64,000 nt of DNA from Patiriisocius sp047731265 (GCF_047731265.1 NZ_CP159835.1:496001-560000), one strand, 5' to 3'. Numbered from the stretch's first letter, positions 8,618-18,017 are shown. Notes: generated from the sequence alone by a model not told the origin. Translations and numbers: made by a program.

Positions 8618-9811
8618 CTACATCGTCTCAGATAGTATATCCAATGGATTCTCCATTCCTTCTAGTTCTTTCTTCTGAACTTCTCTTTTTGCACTTACAC
8701 TCAGCACCATCCCTAGGGCTAGGCAGGTAACCCATATACTGGTTCCACCACTACTAATTAAGGGTAATGTTTGCCCAGTCACAGGAAATAATTCTACAGC
8801 AACTGCCATATTTATTAGGGCCTGAAACACAATGGGTAACCCAACTCCAATCACTAGCAATTTTCCAAACACACTTGTTGCCTTGTGCGCTACAATAACC
8901 AATCGAAATAGCAGCAATAAATAGAGACCCATTAATGAAAATGCTCCTACCAATCCAAATTCTTCCACAATGATGGCATATATAAAATCTGAAGAGGACT
9001 GCGGCAAAAAGTTTTTCTGAACACTTTTACCGGGCCCCACACCAGTAAATCCACCTGAAGCTATGGCTATTTTCGCTTGTTTTATTTGATAATCTCCTTC
9101 TGTATCCTCCCTGTCTGTGAAACTTTCAACACGACTTATCCACGTATCTACTCTATTGTCAAACAGTCCTGGAAATGCTTTTGCCGTAAACACAAAAAGC
9201 GTGAGCATTAGCAACCCTGCTCCTAACACTATCCCTAAATATCGCAATGGATATCCACCCATAAAAACCAAGAGCACAACCATTGCAAAAATCATAGCAG
9301 TGGTAGAAAAATTAGCAGGAAGTATTAGTGCAAGCACGACAAAAACTGGTAACCACAGAGGAATTAAGCTTTCTTTAAAAGTGATGGTTTTTTCTTTGAC
9401 TCGAGACAAATATCGAGCAACATACGTCATTAAGACTACACCAGCCAAGGTGGATGTTTGAAATGTAACCCCCACAAAGGGTACCCGAATCCATCGGCTT
9501 GCATTGGCTCCATCTATAGTGGTTCCTTGTGCCATGGTAACTAACAATAAAATGACAACCACGGGGAAAGCTATAATAGAAAGCCCTCTAAAATAGTGAT
9601 ACGGTATTTTGTGAACCCCGTATAAAATCGCAAACCCTAATAATAAATGCGCAAAGTGCTTTATTAAAAACTTAAAAGTATTTCCATCCCCATACAGATA
9701 AGCAAGATTACTACTTGCACTATATACAGGCATAAATGAGAAAATAGCCAATAGTCCTACTACTGCCCATATGGCTTTATCTCCTTTTATATTCTTAAAT
9801 ACTTCTTTCAA
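8618..9811 (-). CDS. ftsW: Lipid II polymerase / cell division protein FtsW
   Basis: SEDS-family integral membrane glycosyltransferase that polymerises lipid II at the septum together with a class B PBP. It is 397 residues with about ten hydrophobic segments. Family motifs are GANASRWIRVPFVGVTFQTS (first third), GVGPGKSVQKNFLPQSSSDFIYAIIVEEFG and the C-terminal signature PLISSGGTSIWVTCLALG. RodA is the alternative, but location in the dcw cluster between murD and murG points to FtsW. There are 107 bases to murD and about 72 to the murG start region. Confidence 0.96.
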   Translation of the reverse strand: MKEVFKNIKGDKAIWAVVGLLAIFSFMPVYSASSNLAYLYGDGNTFKFLIKHFAHLLLGFAILYGVHKIPYHYFRGLSIIAFPVVVILLLVTMAQGTTIDGANASRWIRVPFVGVTFQTSTLAGVVLMTYVARYLSRVKEKTITFKESLIPLWLPVFVVLALILPANFSTTAMIFAMVVLLVFMGGYPLRYLGIVLGAGLLMLTLFVFTAKAFPGLFDNRVDTWISRVESFTDREDTEGDYQIKQAKIAIASGGFTGVGPGKSVQKNFLPQSSSDFIYAIIVEEFGLVGAFSLMGLYLLLLFRLVIVAHKATSVFGKLLVIGVGLPIVFQALINMAVAVELFPVTGQTLPLISSGGTSIWVTCLALGMVLSVSAKREVQKKELEGMENPLDILSETM

Positions 9812-9918
9812 ATTAATTTTGATTTACGATGTACTTCTGTTGATGTTCAAGAAATTTTCTAACCCATTGCTTCTAGCTCCTGGCTTTTAGCTCAAAACCT
9901 TAAATCTCATACTATAAA

Positions 9919-11253
9919 CTATAAATGCCTCACTGCTTCTTTAAACTGTCTTCCTCTGTCTTCGTAATTAGTAAATAAATCAAAACTTGCGCAGGCCGGG
10001 CTTAATAATACGGTATCGTTTCGGTCAGCTAATTTGTAGGCCACTTTTACAGCCTCTTGCATTCCTGCAGTTTCGACTACGATGTCTACAATATTTCCAA
10101 AAGCCTGTTTGATTTTTTCATTGTCTACGCCCAGACAGATGATGGCTTTTACCTTCTCATTTACCAAGGCCAATAACTCGGAGTAATCATTTCCTTTGTC
10201 AACACCGCCCACAATCCAAACAGTAGGTGTTTGCATACTATCCAAAGCATAAAATGCAGCGTTAACATTGGTCGCTTTACTGTCATTAATGTAGAGCACG
10301 TTATTAATTTTAAGCACCTTTTCTAAACGATGTTCTACCCCTTGAAAATTTTCAAGACATTCTCGTATTGTTGCTTTTCTAATTTTTAGCAATGTTGCCA
10401 CCGTAGAAGCCGCCATTGCGTTTTTTGTGTTATGCTGTCCTTGTAATCCTAAAGTTGTGATAGGCATAGTAAATCTGGTATTATGTATGGTTATTATTAG
10501 TTGATTCTGTTTTATATATGCTCCTTGTTCAAATTCTTTCGTTAACGAAAAAGGTATTTTCTGGGCTCTTATCGTGTTGCAATCAAGCCATTTATTAATT
10601 TCCTCATCATCCGCATCATAAATAAAATAGTCCTCCTCAGACTGGTTCATTATTATTCTAAATTTTGACGCGATGTATTTATTATAATCATTATCATATC
10701 TGTCTAAATGGTCCGGACTCAAATTTGTCAATACCGAAATATGCGGTGCGAAGTCTTCTATTCCGTCTAACTGGAAACTGCTTATTTCTAAAACAAAATT
10801 TTCATATTTATCCTGAGAAACCTGCTCAGCAAAGCTCTTTCCTATATTCCCTCCAAGTGCCACACTTAATTCGTCCTTGAGCAATTCATAGGTTAAAGTT
10901 GCTGTGGTTGTTTTACCATTGCTTCCAGTAATTCCAACGATGGTAGCATTGGTGTACTTTGCTGCAAATTCAATTTCTGAAATCACAGGAACACCAGCCT
11001 TGTTTAGTTCCATAATAATAGGAGCTGAATCCGGAATACCTGGGCTTTTCATTGCCACATCTGCCTTCAATATCTGAGAAACCGAATGACCCCCTTCTTC
11101 CCATTTGAACTCATTATGTATAAGAACTTGTTTGTACTTTTCTTTAATTTTTCCAAAATCTGAAACAAACACTTCAAAGCCTTTTTTCTTGCCTAAAATC
11201 GCTGTTCCAACACCACTTTCTCCAGCTCCTAATATGATTAATTTCTTTGCCAT
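9919..11253 (-). CDS. murD: UDP-N-acetylmuramoylalanine--D-glutamate ligase (MurD)
   Basis: Cytoplasmic ATP-dependent ligase adding D-glutamate to UDP-MurNAc-L-Ala. It is 444 residues from the ATG giving MAKKLIILGAGESGVGTAIL; an upstream ATG at 11265 would add four residues. Motifs present are the N-terminal Rossmann-like GAGESG, P-loop VGITGSNGKTTTATL (about residue 110), LTNLSPDHLDRY and NDSKATN. The C-terminus ends with LLSPACASFDLFTNYEDRG, typical of MurD. It lies between mraY and ftsW. Confidence 0.97.
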   Translation of the reverse strand: MAKKLIILGAGESGVGTAILGKKKGFEVFVSDFGKIKEKYKQVLIHNEFKWEEGGHSVSQILKADVAMKSPGIPDSAPIIMELNKAGVPVISEIEFAAKYTNATIVGITGSNGKTTTATLTYELLKDELSVALGGNIGKSFAEQVSQDKYENFVLEISSFQLDGIEDFAPHISVLTNLSPDHLDRYDNDYNKYIASKFRIIMNQSEEDYFIYDADDEEINKWLDCNTIRAQKIPFSLTKEFEQGAYIKQNQLIITIHNTRFTMPITTLGLQGQHNTKNAMAASTVATLLKIRKATIRECLENFQGVEHRLEKVLKINNVLYINDSKATNVNAAFYALDSMQTPTVWIVGGVDKGNDYSELLALVNEKVKAIICLGVDNEKIKQAFGNIVDIVVETAGMQEAVKVAYKLADRNDTVLLSPACASFDLFTNYEDRGRQFKEAVRHL

Positions 11254-11287
11254 ATTTTCTCGCAAAGACGCACGGGCGTCAAGATAT

Positions 11288-12519
11288 TTATCTAATTTTC
11301 AGCGTTACTATAGTTACAATTGCTAGAAAAACCCCAACAATCCAAAACCGTGTTACTATCTTACTTTCGTGAAATCCTGCTTTTTGATAATGATGATGCA
11401 ATGGTGACATTTTGAAAATACGCCGACCTTCACCAAACTTTTTCTTTGTGTATTTAAACCAACTTACCTGCAGCATTACAGATAATGTTTCCATAAAAAA
11501 GATCCCGCAGAGAATGGGTATTAACAATTCTTTTCTAATAATAATAGCGATTACTGCGATGATTCCTCCAATGGTTAAACTCCCGGTATCTCCCATAAAT
11601 ACTTGCGCAGGGTAAGCGTTATACCACAAAAATCCAATAAGAGCCCCTGCAAATGCCATTGTAAATATGGTTACCTCTCCCGTATTAGGTATGTATATAA
11701 CATTGAGATAATCTGAAAAAACCACGTTCCCTGAAACCCAAGCAAACAAGGCAAGTGTGATCACTATTATGGCAGATGTTCCTGCTGCCAAGCCATCAAT
11801 GCCATCGGTTAAATTTGCGCCGTTTGATACTGCCGTGACAATAAAAATGACAATTGGAATGAATATAAGCCATACATAATCCTTATAATTATCGCCGGCC
11901 CAAGAGATCAAACTTTCATAATTAAATTCATTTTCTTTGACGAAAGGTATGGTCGTTAGTAATGAATTTTCCTCCGGATAAAATTCTCGAGGTAAATTCT
12001 GAGTGATTAAATCCGTACTATTTATTGGATTTATTTTTTCTCTTTTTACAGTTACATCTGGATGAAAAACATGATTGCGCCAACAAAAACTCCCAGCCCC
12101 ACTTGTCCTAAGACTTTGAATTTTCCTGGTAGCCCTGCTTTATCATTTTTAAATTTTTTGAGATAATCATCTATAAACCCAATCACTCCCATCCATAGCG
12201 TAGTCACAATAAGCATGATTACATAAATATTCTCTAATTTGGCGAATAATAACACCGGAACTAATGTTGCAATGATAATGATGATTCCTCCCATAGTGGG
12301 AGTCCCTGCCTTTTTTTGTTGCCCTTCTAGACCTAAATCTCTAATGGTTTCACCCATCTGTTTTCTTTGCAGAATACGGATGATCCTCTTTCCAAAAAAC
12401 GTAGCAATTATCAATGAAAATATAACAGCCAATGCCGCTCTAAAAGTGATGAACTGAAATAAGCTCGCCCCTGGCATTTGGTATTCATTTTCTAGAAATT
12501 CAAATAGATAGTATAACAT
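11288..12519 (-). pseudogene. mraY: MraY, reading frame broken by a -1 shift
   Basis: Phospho-MurNAc-pentapeptide translocase makes lipid I at the membrane and is essential. The protein is complete but split between two frames. The N-terminal part (12052-12519, MLYYLFEFLENEY through GFIDDYLKK to MFFIQM) runs into a stop. The same protein continues one frame back from ATG-TTTTT-CAT (12061-12072) as HPDVTVKREK, through NLTDGIDGLAAG, VFMGDTGSL and SPLHHHYQKAGFHE, to the normal C-terminus. One missing T in the T5 run at 12065-12069 would explain it (TTT-TTT-CAT gives FFH). All catalytic motifs survive, so a sequencing error or true frameshifting is likelier than a dead gene. murE lies 5 bases upstream. 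Confidence 0.88.
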
Positions 12520-12524
12520 ATATG

Positions 12525-13988
12525 CTATTTATTTAGGGCTGTTAATAATTCTGACACAACTTTAAAATCATCAAAATCCGTTCTAAGTCCGTCAATTTCT
12601 TGGTAGGTCTCATGTCCTTTCCCTGCAATTAAAATGATGTCATTTTCCTCTGCCATTTGGCAGGCCATTTTTATTGCTTGTCTTCTATTAGAGATTGAAA
12701 CCGTTTTTTTATAGTACTCAGCGGGCACCCCTTTTTCAATTTGTTGAATGATATCTTCTGGATCTTCCGTTCTTGGATTGTCACTTGTAAAAATCACTTT
12801 TGTGCTTAACTGCGCCGCAATACCTCCCATAATAGGACGTTTCTTACTGTCTCGATCACCACCGCAACCCACAACAGTTATAAGAACCTCATTTCCAGTA
12901 CGTATCTCATTGATCGTCTCTAACACATTTTTTAGTGCATCTGGAGTATGTGCATAATCAACAATCGCTGTTATTTTTGATTTTGAAATTAAGTACTGAA
13001 ACCTACCATCTATACTTTCTAAGGTACTCACGAACTGAAGCGCCTCCATAGAATCCATACCTAACAATTCAGCTGTGGCATAGATTGCCAATAAGTTGTA
13101 TGCATTAAAATCGCCAATGAGTTTTACCCACAAATCTTGATTGTTAATCCTCAACAACAAGCCTTGCAATTGATTTTCTAGAATCTGAGCCTTATAATCT
13201 GCGTAGCTTTTTAAAGCATATGTATATTTCTTAGCCGCCGTATTTTGAAGCATCAACGCTCCATTTTTATCGTCTATATTAGTAAGAGCAAAAGCAGTTT
13301 TTGGCAACTGATCGAAAAACATTTTTTTCACATCGCGGTATTCTTTGAAATCTTTATGATAATCTAAGTGATCGTGTGATAGATTCGTAAAGATGCCGCC
13401 AGTAAAATGAAGTCCTTCGGTACGTTTTTGATGGATACCGTGAGAACTCACTTCCATAAAACAGAATTCGATACCAGCTGCAACCATCTCGCGAAGCAAT
13501 CTATTTATAGTAAGACTATCTGGTGTAGTATGCGTAGCTATTAACTGAGCATTGCCAACCATAATTTTCACGGTTGAAAGCAATCCCGCCTCGTGCCCCG
13601 CTTCTTTGAATAAATTATAGAGTAATGTTACAATAGTTGTTTTTCCATTGGTACCCGTTACACCAACTAATTTTATTTCTTGAGAAGGGTTGTCATAAAA
13701 ATTAGCGGCCATTATGGCAAGTGCCTTTTGGCTATCTGCTACTTGAATATAAGTAATACCATTGACGATTTCTAAAGGTAATTGCTCACAAACAATAGCT
13801 ATCGCACCCTGTTCTATAGCTTTTTTGATGTATATATGCCCATCAGTCAATGTGCCCTTTACAGCGACAAAAACATCATCTAAACCAACCTTTCGGCTAT
13901 CAAAAACAAGCTCACGAAGCGCTACAGAGGTATTTCCTACCACCTTCTCCAGTGTTACTTTATACAGTATGTCTCTAACTAAAATCAT
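12525..13988 (-). CDS. murE: UDP-MurNAc-tripeptide synthetase (MurE, DAP-adding)
   Basis: Cytoplasmic ligase adding the third stem residue to UDP-MurNAc-L-Ala-D-Glu. It is 487 residues. P-loop VGVTGTNGKTTIVTLL is near residue 110, LSHDHLDYH near 205 and VDYAHTPDALKNVL near 340. The motif SDNPRTEDP near 405 is the DNPR signature of meso-diaminopimelate-specific MurE, so the peptidoglycan should be DAP-type. Its ATG overlaps the pbp stop codon by 4 bases. Confidence 0.97.
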   Translation of the reverse strand: MILVRDILYKVTLEKVVGNTSVALRELVFDSRKVGLDDVFVAVKGTLTDGHIYIKKAIEQGAIAIVCEQLPLEIVNGITYIQVADSQKALAIMAANFYDNPSQEIKLVGVTGTNGKTTIVTLLYNLFKEAGHEAGLLSTVKIMVGNAQLIATHTTPDSLTINRLLREMVAAGIEFCFMEVSSHGIHQKRTEGLHFTGGIFTNLSHDHLDYHKDFKEYRDVKKMFFDQLPKTAFALTNIDDKNGALMLQNTAAKKYTYALKSYADYKAQILENQLQGLLLRINNQDLWVKLIGDFNAYNLLAIYATAELLGMDSMEALQFVSTLESIDGRFQYLISKSKITAIVDYAHTPDALKNVLETINEIRTGNEVLITVVGCGGDRDSKKRPIMGGIAAQLSTKVIFTSDNPRTEDPEDIIQQIEKGVPAEYYKKTVSISNRRQAIKMACQMAEENDIILIAGKGHETYQEIDGLRTDFDDFKVVSELLTALNK

Positions 13989-15988
13989 GATACTATTAGT
14001 ATTATTTTCGCGCCTTTTTTTACCGTTTCTCCAGGCGCTATGGATTGAGATTTTACCGTACCATTACCCTGAATGCTAACTTTATATCCTAAATTTTCTA
14101 ATAATGAAACTGCATCCATTCCCGCCATCCCTTTTACATTAGGGAGCATATTCTTTCGGTTTTGAAGGTTACTAAAGTAGCTTTCAAAATCAGTTTCAAT
14201 TTTAGCATCTTCGATATTAATATCTGAGATTCTTGCTTTAAGCGGATTATCAGTATAAATTTTTTGCGCTATTCTTTTAAACACTGGACCCGTTACGTCA
14301 GCGCCATAATATCCTTTTTTCGTACTTGGTTTGTGGATTACAACTATGCAAGAATACTTAGGGTTTTCTGCGGGAAAATAACCTGCAAATGAGGAAACGT
14401 ATTTACGATCTGTTGACCATTCTGCTGGGTTTGCGTACTCCGTTCTTGCTGTTCCTGTTTTTCCCGCCATCGAGAAATTTTCGGAATACAATTTTTGTCC
14501 TGTTCCTCGTTTTACGATGTTTTTAAGAATTTCCTGAACTTGTTTAATGGTACTTTCTGAAGCTATTTTCTGAACCATTACTTCAGTACCAAAATGCTCT
14601 ATCTCTTCATTCCACGCTCTAATTTCTTTAATAAAGTGGGGCTTTACCATAACACCATCATTAGCAATAGCATTGTAAAACGTGAGAATTTGCAACGGCG
14701 TCATACTCAAATTATAGCCGTACGACATAGACGGCAATGCATTGCGACTCCAAAGATTATCGCCCTTTTCATATATCTTTGGCCTGCCTTCTCCTTTGAT
14801 TGAGATGCCAATTTTTTGATCTAGTTTCCACAATTTCAACTTGTCAGTAAACTTTTTTGGATTGTCTTTGTAAGCGCCATCAATCAAACGTGCAAAACCA
14901 ATATTTGAAGAAACCTCTAAGGCACGAGCAGCAGATATCTCTCCATAACCACCTCGCTTAGAATCTGAAATACTGCGACCATACATTCTAATACGCCCCT
15001 GCTCTGTATCTACGACAGTTGCAGTATCTATGACCTTTTGCTCTAAAGCTGCCATCATCGCAACGACTTTAAAAGTAGAACCAGGCTCACTTGATTCCCC
15101 TACCGCGTAGTTTAGTCTTTCGTAGTAACCACCGTTTCGGTTTTTACCAAGATTTGCAACCGCCTTGATTTCACCTGTAGCAACCTCCATTACTATTACA
15201 CAACCGTGATCTGCTTCATATTCTTCTAACTGTTTTAACAATGCGTGATGAGCAATGTCTTGCATATTTACGTTTATAGTAGAAATAACATCGTACCCAT
15301 CTTGCGGTTCCACTTCATTTTCATCGTATACTGGTTTCCATCTACCTCTTGATATTTTTTGCTTTAGACGCTTTCCTTCTTTACCACTCAATTTTTCGTG
15401 AAACGCACCTTCCAATCCTACTGCGTAGTAACCAGGCCGTGCTTGGTCTTCATTTCCAACTAATCGCTCAGCAATTTTACCCATTGGATGTTCCCGAACG
15501 GTCTTTACTTCAGATATAAAACCTCCACGATTTGGACCTTTTTTAAATAAGGGCATTCTTTTTACTCTTATATAATCTGAATAGCCTAAATTCTTTGCAA
15601 TCAATAAATACCTATTTTTATTGGATCGTGCTTTTCTCAAAATGTTTTGATAATAAGAAGCCGACTTTCCAAACATCTCAGAAAGCTCTTTTGAAAGTGG
15701 CACTAAATTTTCTTTGAAATCTTCAGCCTTCACAGTAACCGCATCAAATCTTATCTCATATTTAGGCACACTACTGGCCAATAAGCTGCCATCGTCTGCG
15801 TAAACATTACCTCGATTTGCTGGAATAGTAAAGTTACGAGTCGTATTTTTTTGTGCGAGATCACGGTATTTATCGCCATCCACAAACTGAATATTCAATA
15901 ACTTTATACCAATTAATAGCGCAAAGAAGAACATACCTCCAGCGATGAAATATAAGCGGCTTAATATGTTTTTTTCTTCTGTTGGCAC
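13985..15988 (-). CDS. Penicillin-binding protein 3-type transpeptidase with PASTA domain
   Basis: Class B PBP (FtsI/PBP3 or Spo5B-like) that cross-links septal peptidoglycan in partnership with FtsW. It is 667 residues. One membrane segment lies at about residues 12-30, a PBP dimerisation domain follows, and the transpeptidase domain carries SxxK as STFK (about residue 302), SxN as SSN (about 353) and KTG in MAGKTGTART (about 510). A single PASTA domain closes the protein (LPNVKGMAGMDAVSLLENLG onward), a usual feature in Bacteroidota. Located between the ftsL-like gene (6-base gap) and murE (4-base overlap). Confidence 0.96.
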   Translation of the reverse strand: MPTEEKNILSRLYFIAGGMFFFALLIGIKLLNIQFVDGDKYRDLAQKNTTRNFTIPANRGNVYADDGSLLASSVPKYEIRFDAVTVKAEDFKENLVPLSKELSEMFGKSASYYQNILRKARSNKNRYLLIAKNLGYSDYIRVKRMPLFKKGPNRGGFISEVKTVREHPMGKIAERLVGNEDQARPGYYAVGLEGAFHEKLSGKEGKRLKQKISRGRWKPVYDENEVEPQDGYDVISTINVNMQDIAHHALLKQLEEYEADHGCVIVMEVATGEIKAVANLGKNRNGGYYERLNYAVGESSEPGSTFKVVAMMAALEQKVIDTATVVDTEQGRIRMYGRSISDSKRGGYGEISAARALEVSSNIGFARLIDGAYKDNPKKFTDKLKLWKLDQKIGISIKGEGRPKIYEKGDNLWSRNALPSMSYGYNLSMTPLQILTFYNAIANDGVMVKPHFIKEIRAWNEEIEHFGTEVMVQKIASESTIKQVQEILKNIVKRGTGQKLYSENFSMAGKTGTARTEYANPAEWSTDRKYVSSFAGYFPAENPKYSCIVVIHKPSTKKGYYGADVTGPVFKRIAQKIYTDNPLKARISDINIEDAKIETDFESYFSNLQNRKNMLPNVKGMAGMDAVSLLENLGYKVSIQGNGTVKSQSIAPGETVKKGAKIILIVS

Positions 15989-15994
15989 TCGATA

Positions 15995-16309
15995 CTATTT
16001 TTTTGTAATGATTATTTTCTGAGGAGGCATATTACTCGGCAACAATCCTCGTTTTACCATTGCCGCGGTAATCTTGCTCTCCATTTTTATTTGTGTTAGC
16101 TGCTTACGAACATCCAAATATTCACTTTTCAACTCTTTAACCTCATTACTTAAATGCGCTATACTATGTACTTTTTTATCTGCGGTATGACCACTTCCAA
16201 TCATTACCAGCGCAAGCAGACTAAGAAAAATGATAAATCGCCAATTTTTGAACGCATCATCATTTACTAGAAATGTTCCTTTTAACAAGCTCTGAATATT
16301 TTTTTTCAT
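15995..16309 (-). CDS. FtsL-like divisome protein
   Basis: A 104-residue bitopic protein with a cytoplasmic N-terminus, a membrane segment at about 24-40 (FIIFLSLLALVMIGSG) and a coiled-coil-like periplasmic part (LSNEVKELKSEYLDVRKQL). This is the architecture of FtsL, which forms the FtsQLB scaffold. FtsL sequences are very divergent, so the call rests on topology and on position between rsmH and the class B PBP, where ftsL is always found in dcw clusters. Confidence 0.85.
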   Translation of the reverse strand: MKKNIQSLLKGTFLVNDDAFKNWRFIIFLSLLALVMIGSGHTADKKVHSIAHLSNEVKELKSEYLDVRKQLTQIKMESKITAAMVKRGLLPSNMPPQKIIITKK

Positions 16310-16351
16310 ACTTCGGCTCCGCTCGGTATGCGGCTTGGTTTAAAATCATTT

Positions 16352-17275
16352 CTATTTACCACCCTGAGCTGAGTTGAGGGGTAATTTTTTCGCAATTCGT
16401 AATTTTGCGCTTCTTGCTCTATTATTCTCTTTTATTTCTTCATAGCTTGGAATAATGAACTTCCCTATTGGTTTCAATGGGACTTCCACTCTTCCGAAGA
16501 CGTCTTTTTCTGGCTCTCCCTCGAACATTCCGTTTCGAATAAACCTTTTAACCAACCTATCTTCTAAACTGTGATAACTTATTAAACTCAACCTTCCGTT
16601 AGGCTTTAAGACTTCCACGGTTTGCAACAAAAACTCCTTTAAGGCTTCCAATTCTTGATTTACCTCAATACGTATCGCTTGATAAATTTGAGCAAGTATT
16701 TTATTCTCACGATGTTTTGGGAGAAATCTTCCCAAGGCAGTTTGTAATTGGTTGCTAGATTTAATTTTTCCGTCTTTTCTTGCTTCCACTAATATTCTTG
16801 CCATACCCGATGCCGCTCTTAATTCTCCATATTGAAAAAGCACATTTTTCAATTGAGACTCACTGTAATTATTTACCACATCATAAGCTGAAAAAGCGCT
16901 CTTTTGATTCATTCTCATATCTAAGTCAGCTTCAAAACGAGTCGAAAACCCTCTTTCAGCAACATCAAACTGATGAGAAGAAACACCAAAATCTCCTAAA
17001 ATTCCATCAACCACCTTAAAACCGTGAAACCTTAAAAAACGTTTGATAAACCTGAAATTCTCATTAATTAATAAAAATCTCGGGTCGTCAATAGCATTTT
17101 CAAGCGCATCTGTATCTTGATCAAATGCAATTAGTTTCCCATTAGGACCTAATCTTTTTAGAATTTCACGTGAGTGACCTCCTCCTCCAAAGGTCACATC
17201 CACATAGACACCATCTGGTTTTATTTCCAGACCATCCACCGTGGGATTTAATAAAACTGGATTATGATATTCCAT
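16352..17275 (-). CDS. rsmH: 16S rRNA (cytosine(1402)-N(4))-methyltransferase RsmH
   Basis: SAM-dependent enzyme (MraW) that methylates N4 of C1402 in the ribosomal P site. It is 307 residues. The N-terminal MEYHNPVLLNPTVDGL, SAM-binding VDVTFGGGGHSREIL (about residue 27), GILGDFGVSSHQFD (about 100) and the C-terminal LISYHSLEDRLVKRF are all diagnostic. It overlaps the end of mraZ by 14 bases. The gap to the ftsL-like gene contains CTTCGGCTCCGCTCGGTATG, similar to the GC-rich scraps seen between flavobacterial genes. Confidence 0.97.
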   Translation of the reverse strand: MEYHNPVLLNPTVDGLEIKPDGVYVDVTFGGGGHSREILKRLGPNGKLIAFDQDTDALENAIDDPRFLLINENFRFIKRFLRFHGFKVVDGILGDFGVSSHQFDVAERGFSTRFEADLDMRMNQKSAFSAYDVVNNYSESQLKNVLFQYGELRAASGMARILVEARKDGKIKSSNQLQTALGRFLPKHRENKILAQIYQAIRIEVNQELEALKEFLLQTVEVLKPNGRLSLISYHSLEDRLVKRFIRNGMFEGEPEKDVFGRVEVPLKPIGKFIIPSYEEIKENNRARSAKLRIAKKLPLNSAQGGK

Positions 17276-17732
17276 TATCTGAATCTGAATCCCCCATTAC
17301 CTCTTCTGCCAAATCTGCAAAATCAGTAGCGGCGTCATTAATAGCCCGTTCGTATTTACTTTTGTCCCAAATTTCAACAATATCAATCGCTGAAGAAACT
17401 ACAACTTCTTTAGCAATGCCAGCGAACGACTGTAAATCTTTTGGAATCAACAACCTCCCAGCCGCGTCTAGCTCAACCGTTTTAACCCCTGCCGTAAATC
17501 TTCTAATAAAATCGTTGTTTTTACGGCTGAATCGATTCAGCTTGGACATTTTTTCCATCAAAGCATTCCACTCGTTCATTGGGTACAATTCGAGACAGGG
17601 CTGAAAAACAGCACGCTTGATCACAAAACCATTAGCACTTACTGGCGCCAACTGTTTTTTCAAAGGCGAAGGCATCATGAGCCTACCCTTAACATCCGCT
17701 TTGCATTCGTATGTGCCTATTAAATTGAGCAT
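17262..17732 (-). CDS. mraZ: Division/cell wall cluster transcriptional regulator MraZ
   Basis: AbrB-like DNA-binding protein that in other bacteria binds direct repeats in front of mraZ and controls the dcw cluster. It is 156 residues with two swapped-hairpin domains, seen as GTYECKADVKGRLMMPSPLKK (cf. residues 5-25) and VELDAAGRLLIPKDL (about 87-101). The start is set at the ATG giving MLNLIGTYECK; a longer frame to 17816 would extend back through the promoter and operator repeats. First gene of the cluster, with four GTGGTA boxes 69-115 bases upstream. Confidence 0.95.
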   Translation of the reverse strand: MLNLIGTYECKADVKGRLMMPSPLKKQLAPVSANGFVIKRAVFQPCLELYPMNEWNALMEKMSKLNRFSRKNNDFIRRFTAGVKTVELDAAGRLLIPKDLQSFAGIAKEVVVSSAIDIVEIWDKSKYERAINDAATDFADLAEEVMGDSDSDNGIS

Positions 17733-17783
17733 TAAATTGATAGAAAATTGAGAACGTGCCAATTGGCAGTCAGGTCTGAAATT

Positions 17784-17791
17784 CAAATATA
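17784..17791 (-). promoter_or_regulatory. -7 box of the dcw/mraZ promoter
   Basis: TATATTTG on the minus strand matches the Bacteroidota consensus TAnnTTTG. It lies 52 bases before the mraZ ATG and directly downstream of the GTGGTA repeats, which would cover the -33 region. A regulator bound there should block this promoter. Confidence 0.65.
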
Positions 17792-17800
17792 AAAAGTATT

Positions 17801-17847
17801 TACCACTTTTTACCACTATTTACCACATTGTTAATAAGTTTTACCAC
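17801..17847 (-). promoter_or_regulatory. Putative MraZ operator: four GTGGTA boxes
   Basis: On the plus strand TACCAC starts at 17801, 17811, 17821 and 17842, so the minus strand reads GTGGTA four times. Three boxes have an exact 10-bp period (GTGGTAAA each time) and the fourth is 21 bp further upstream, so all would face about the same side of the helix. Known MraZ sites in E. coli and mollicutes are also short GTG-containing direct repeats with a ~10-bp period upstream of mraZ. Assignment to MraZ is inference from position and pattern. Confidence 0.75.
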
Positions 17848-17987
17848 TTGGCAGATAAACAAGAAGGTATCTACTTGTATTTCAGTAAAATAATTATCGT
17901 ATCACGGTACGATCAACAACGTAATAGTGATAAATTGAGCATCTATTTTGAAGGTAAAATCAATGCTACTTGTTGAATAAAAAAGTG

Positions 17988-17995
17988 TATTTTTG
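17988..17995 (+). promoter_or_regulatory. -7 box before the alpha/beta hydrolase
   Basis: TATTTTTG matches TAnnTTTG, with TTG about 17-18 bases upstream. It predicts a transcript starting near 18,002, so translation should begin at the ATG at 18,018 and not at the TTG at 17,970. Confidence 0.55.
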
Positions 17996-18017
17996 TTTTT
18001 ATAACCTAACCCCATTA

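Noticed and set aside
12052..12072. Programmed -1 frameshifting in mraY as an established feature
   Set aside because: The site GTTTTTC is a poor slippery heptamer and no stimulatory structure is evident. Kept only as an alternative in the findings.
16310..16351. Mobile element between rsmH and the ftsL-like gene
   Set aside because: Only a short GC-rich scrap (CTTCGGCTCCGCTCGG) is present, with no inverted ends or target duplication.
17732..17816. Longer MraZ with 28 extra N-terminal residues
   Set aside because: The extension would translate through the promoter box and operator repeats, and MraZ proteins start at the conserved LIGTYECK segment.
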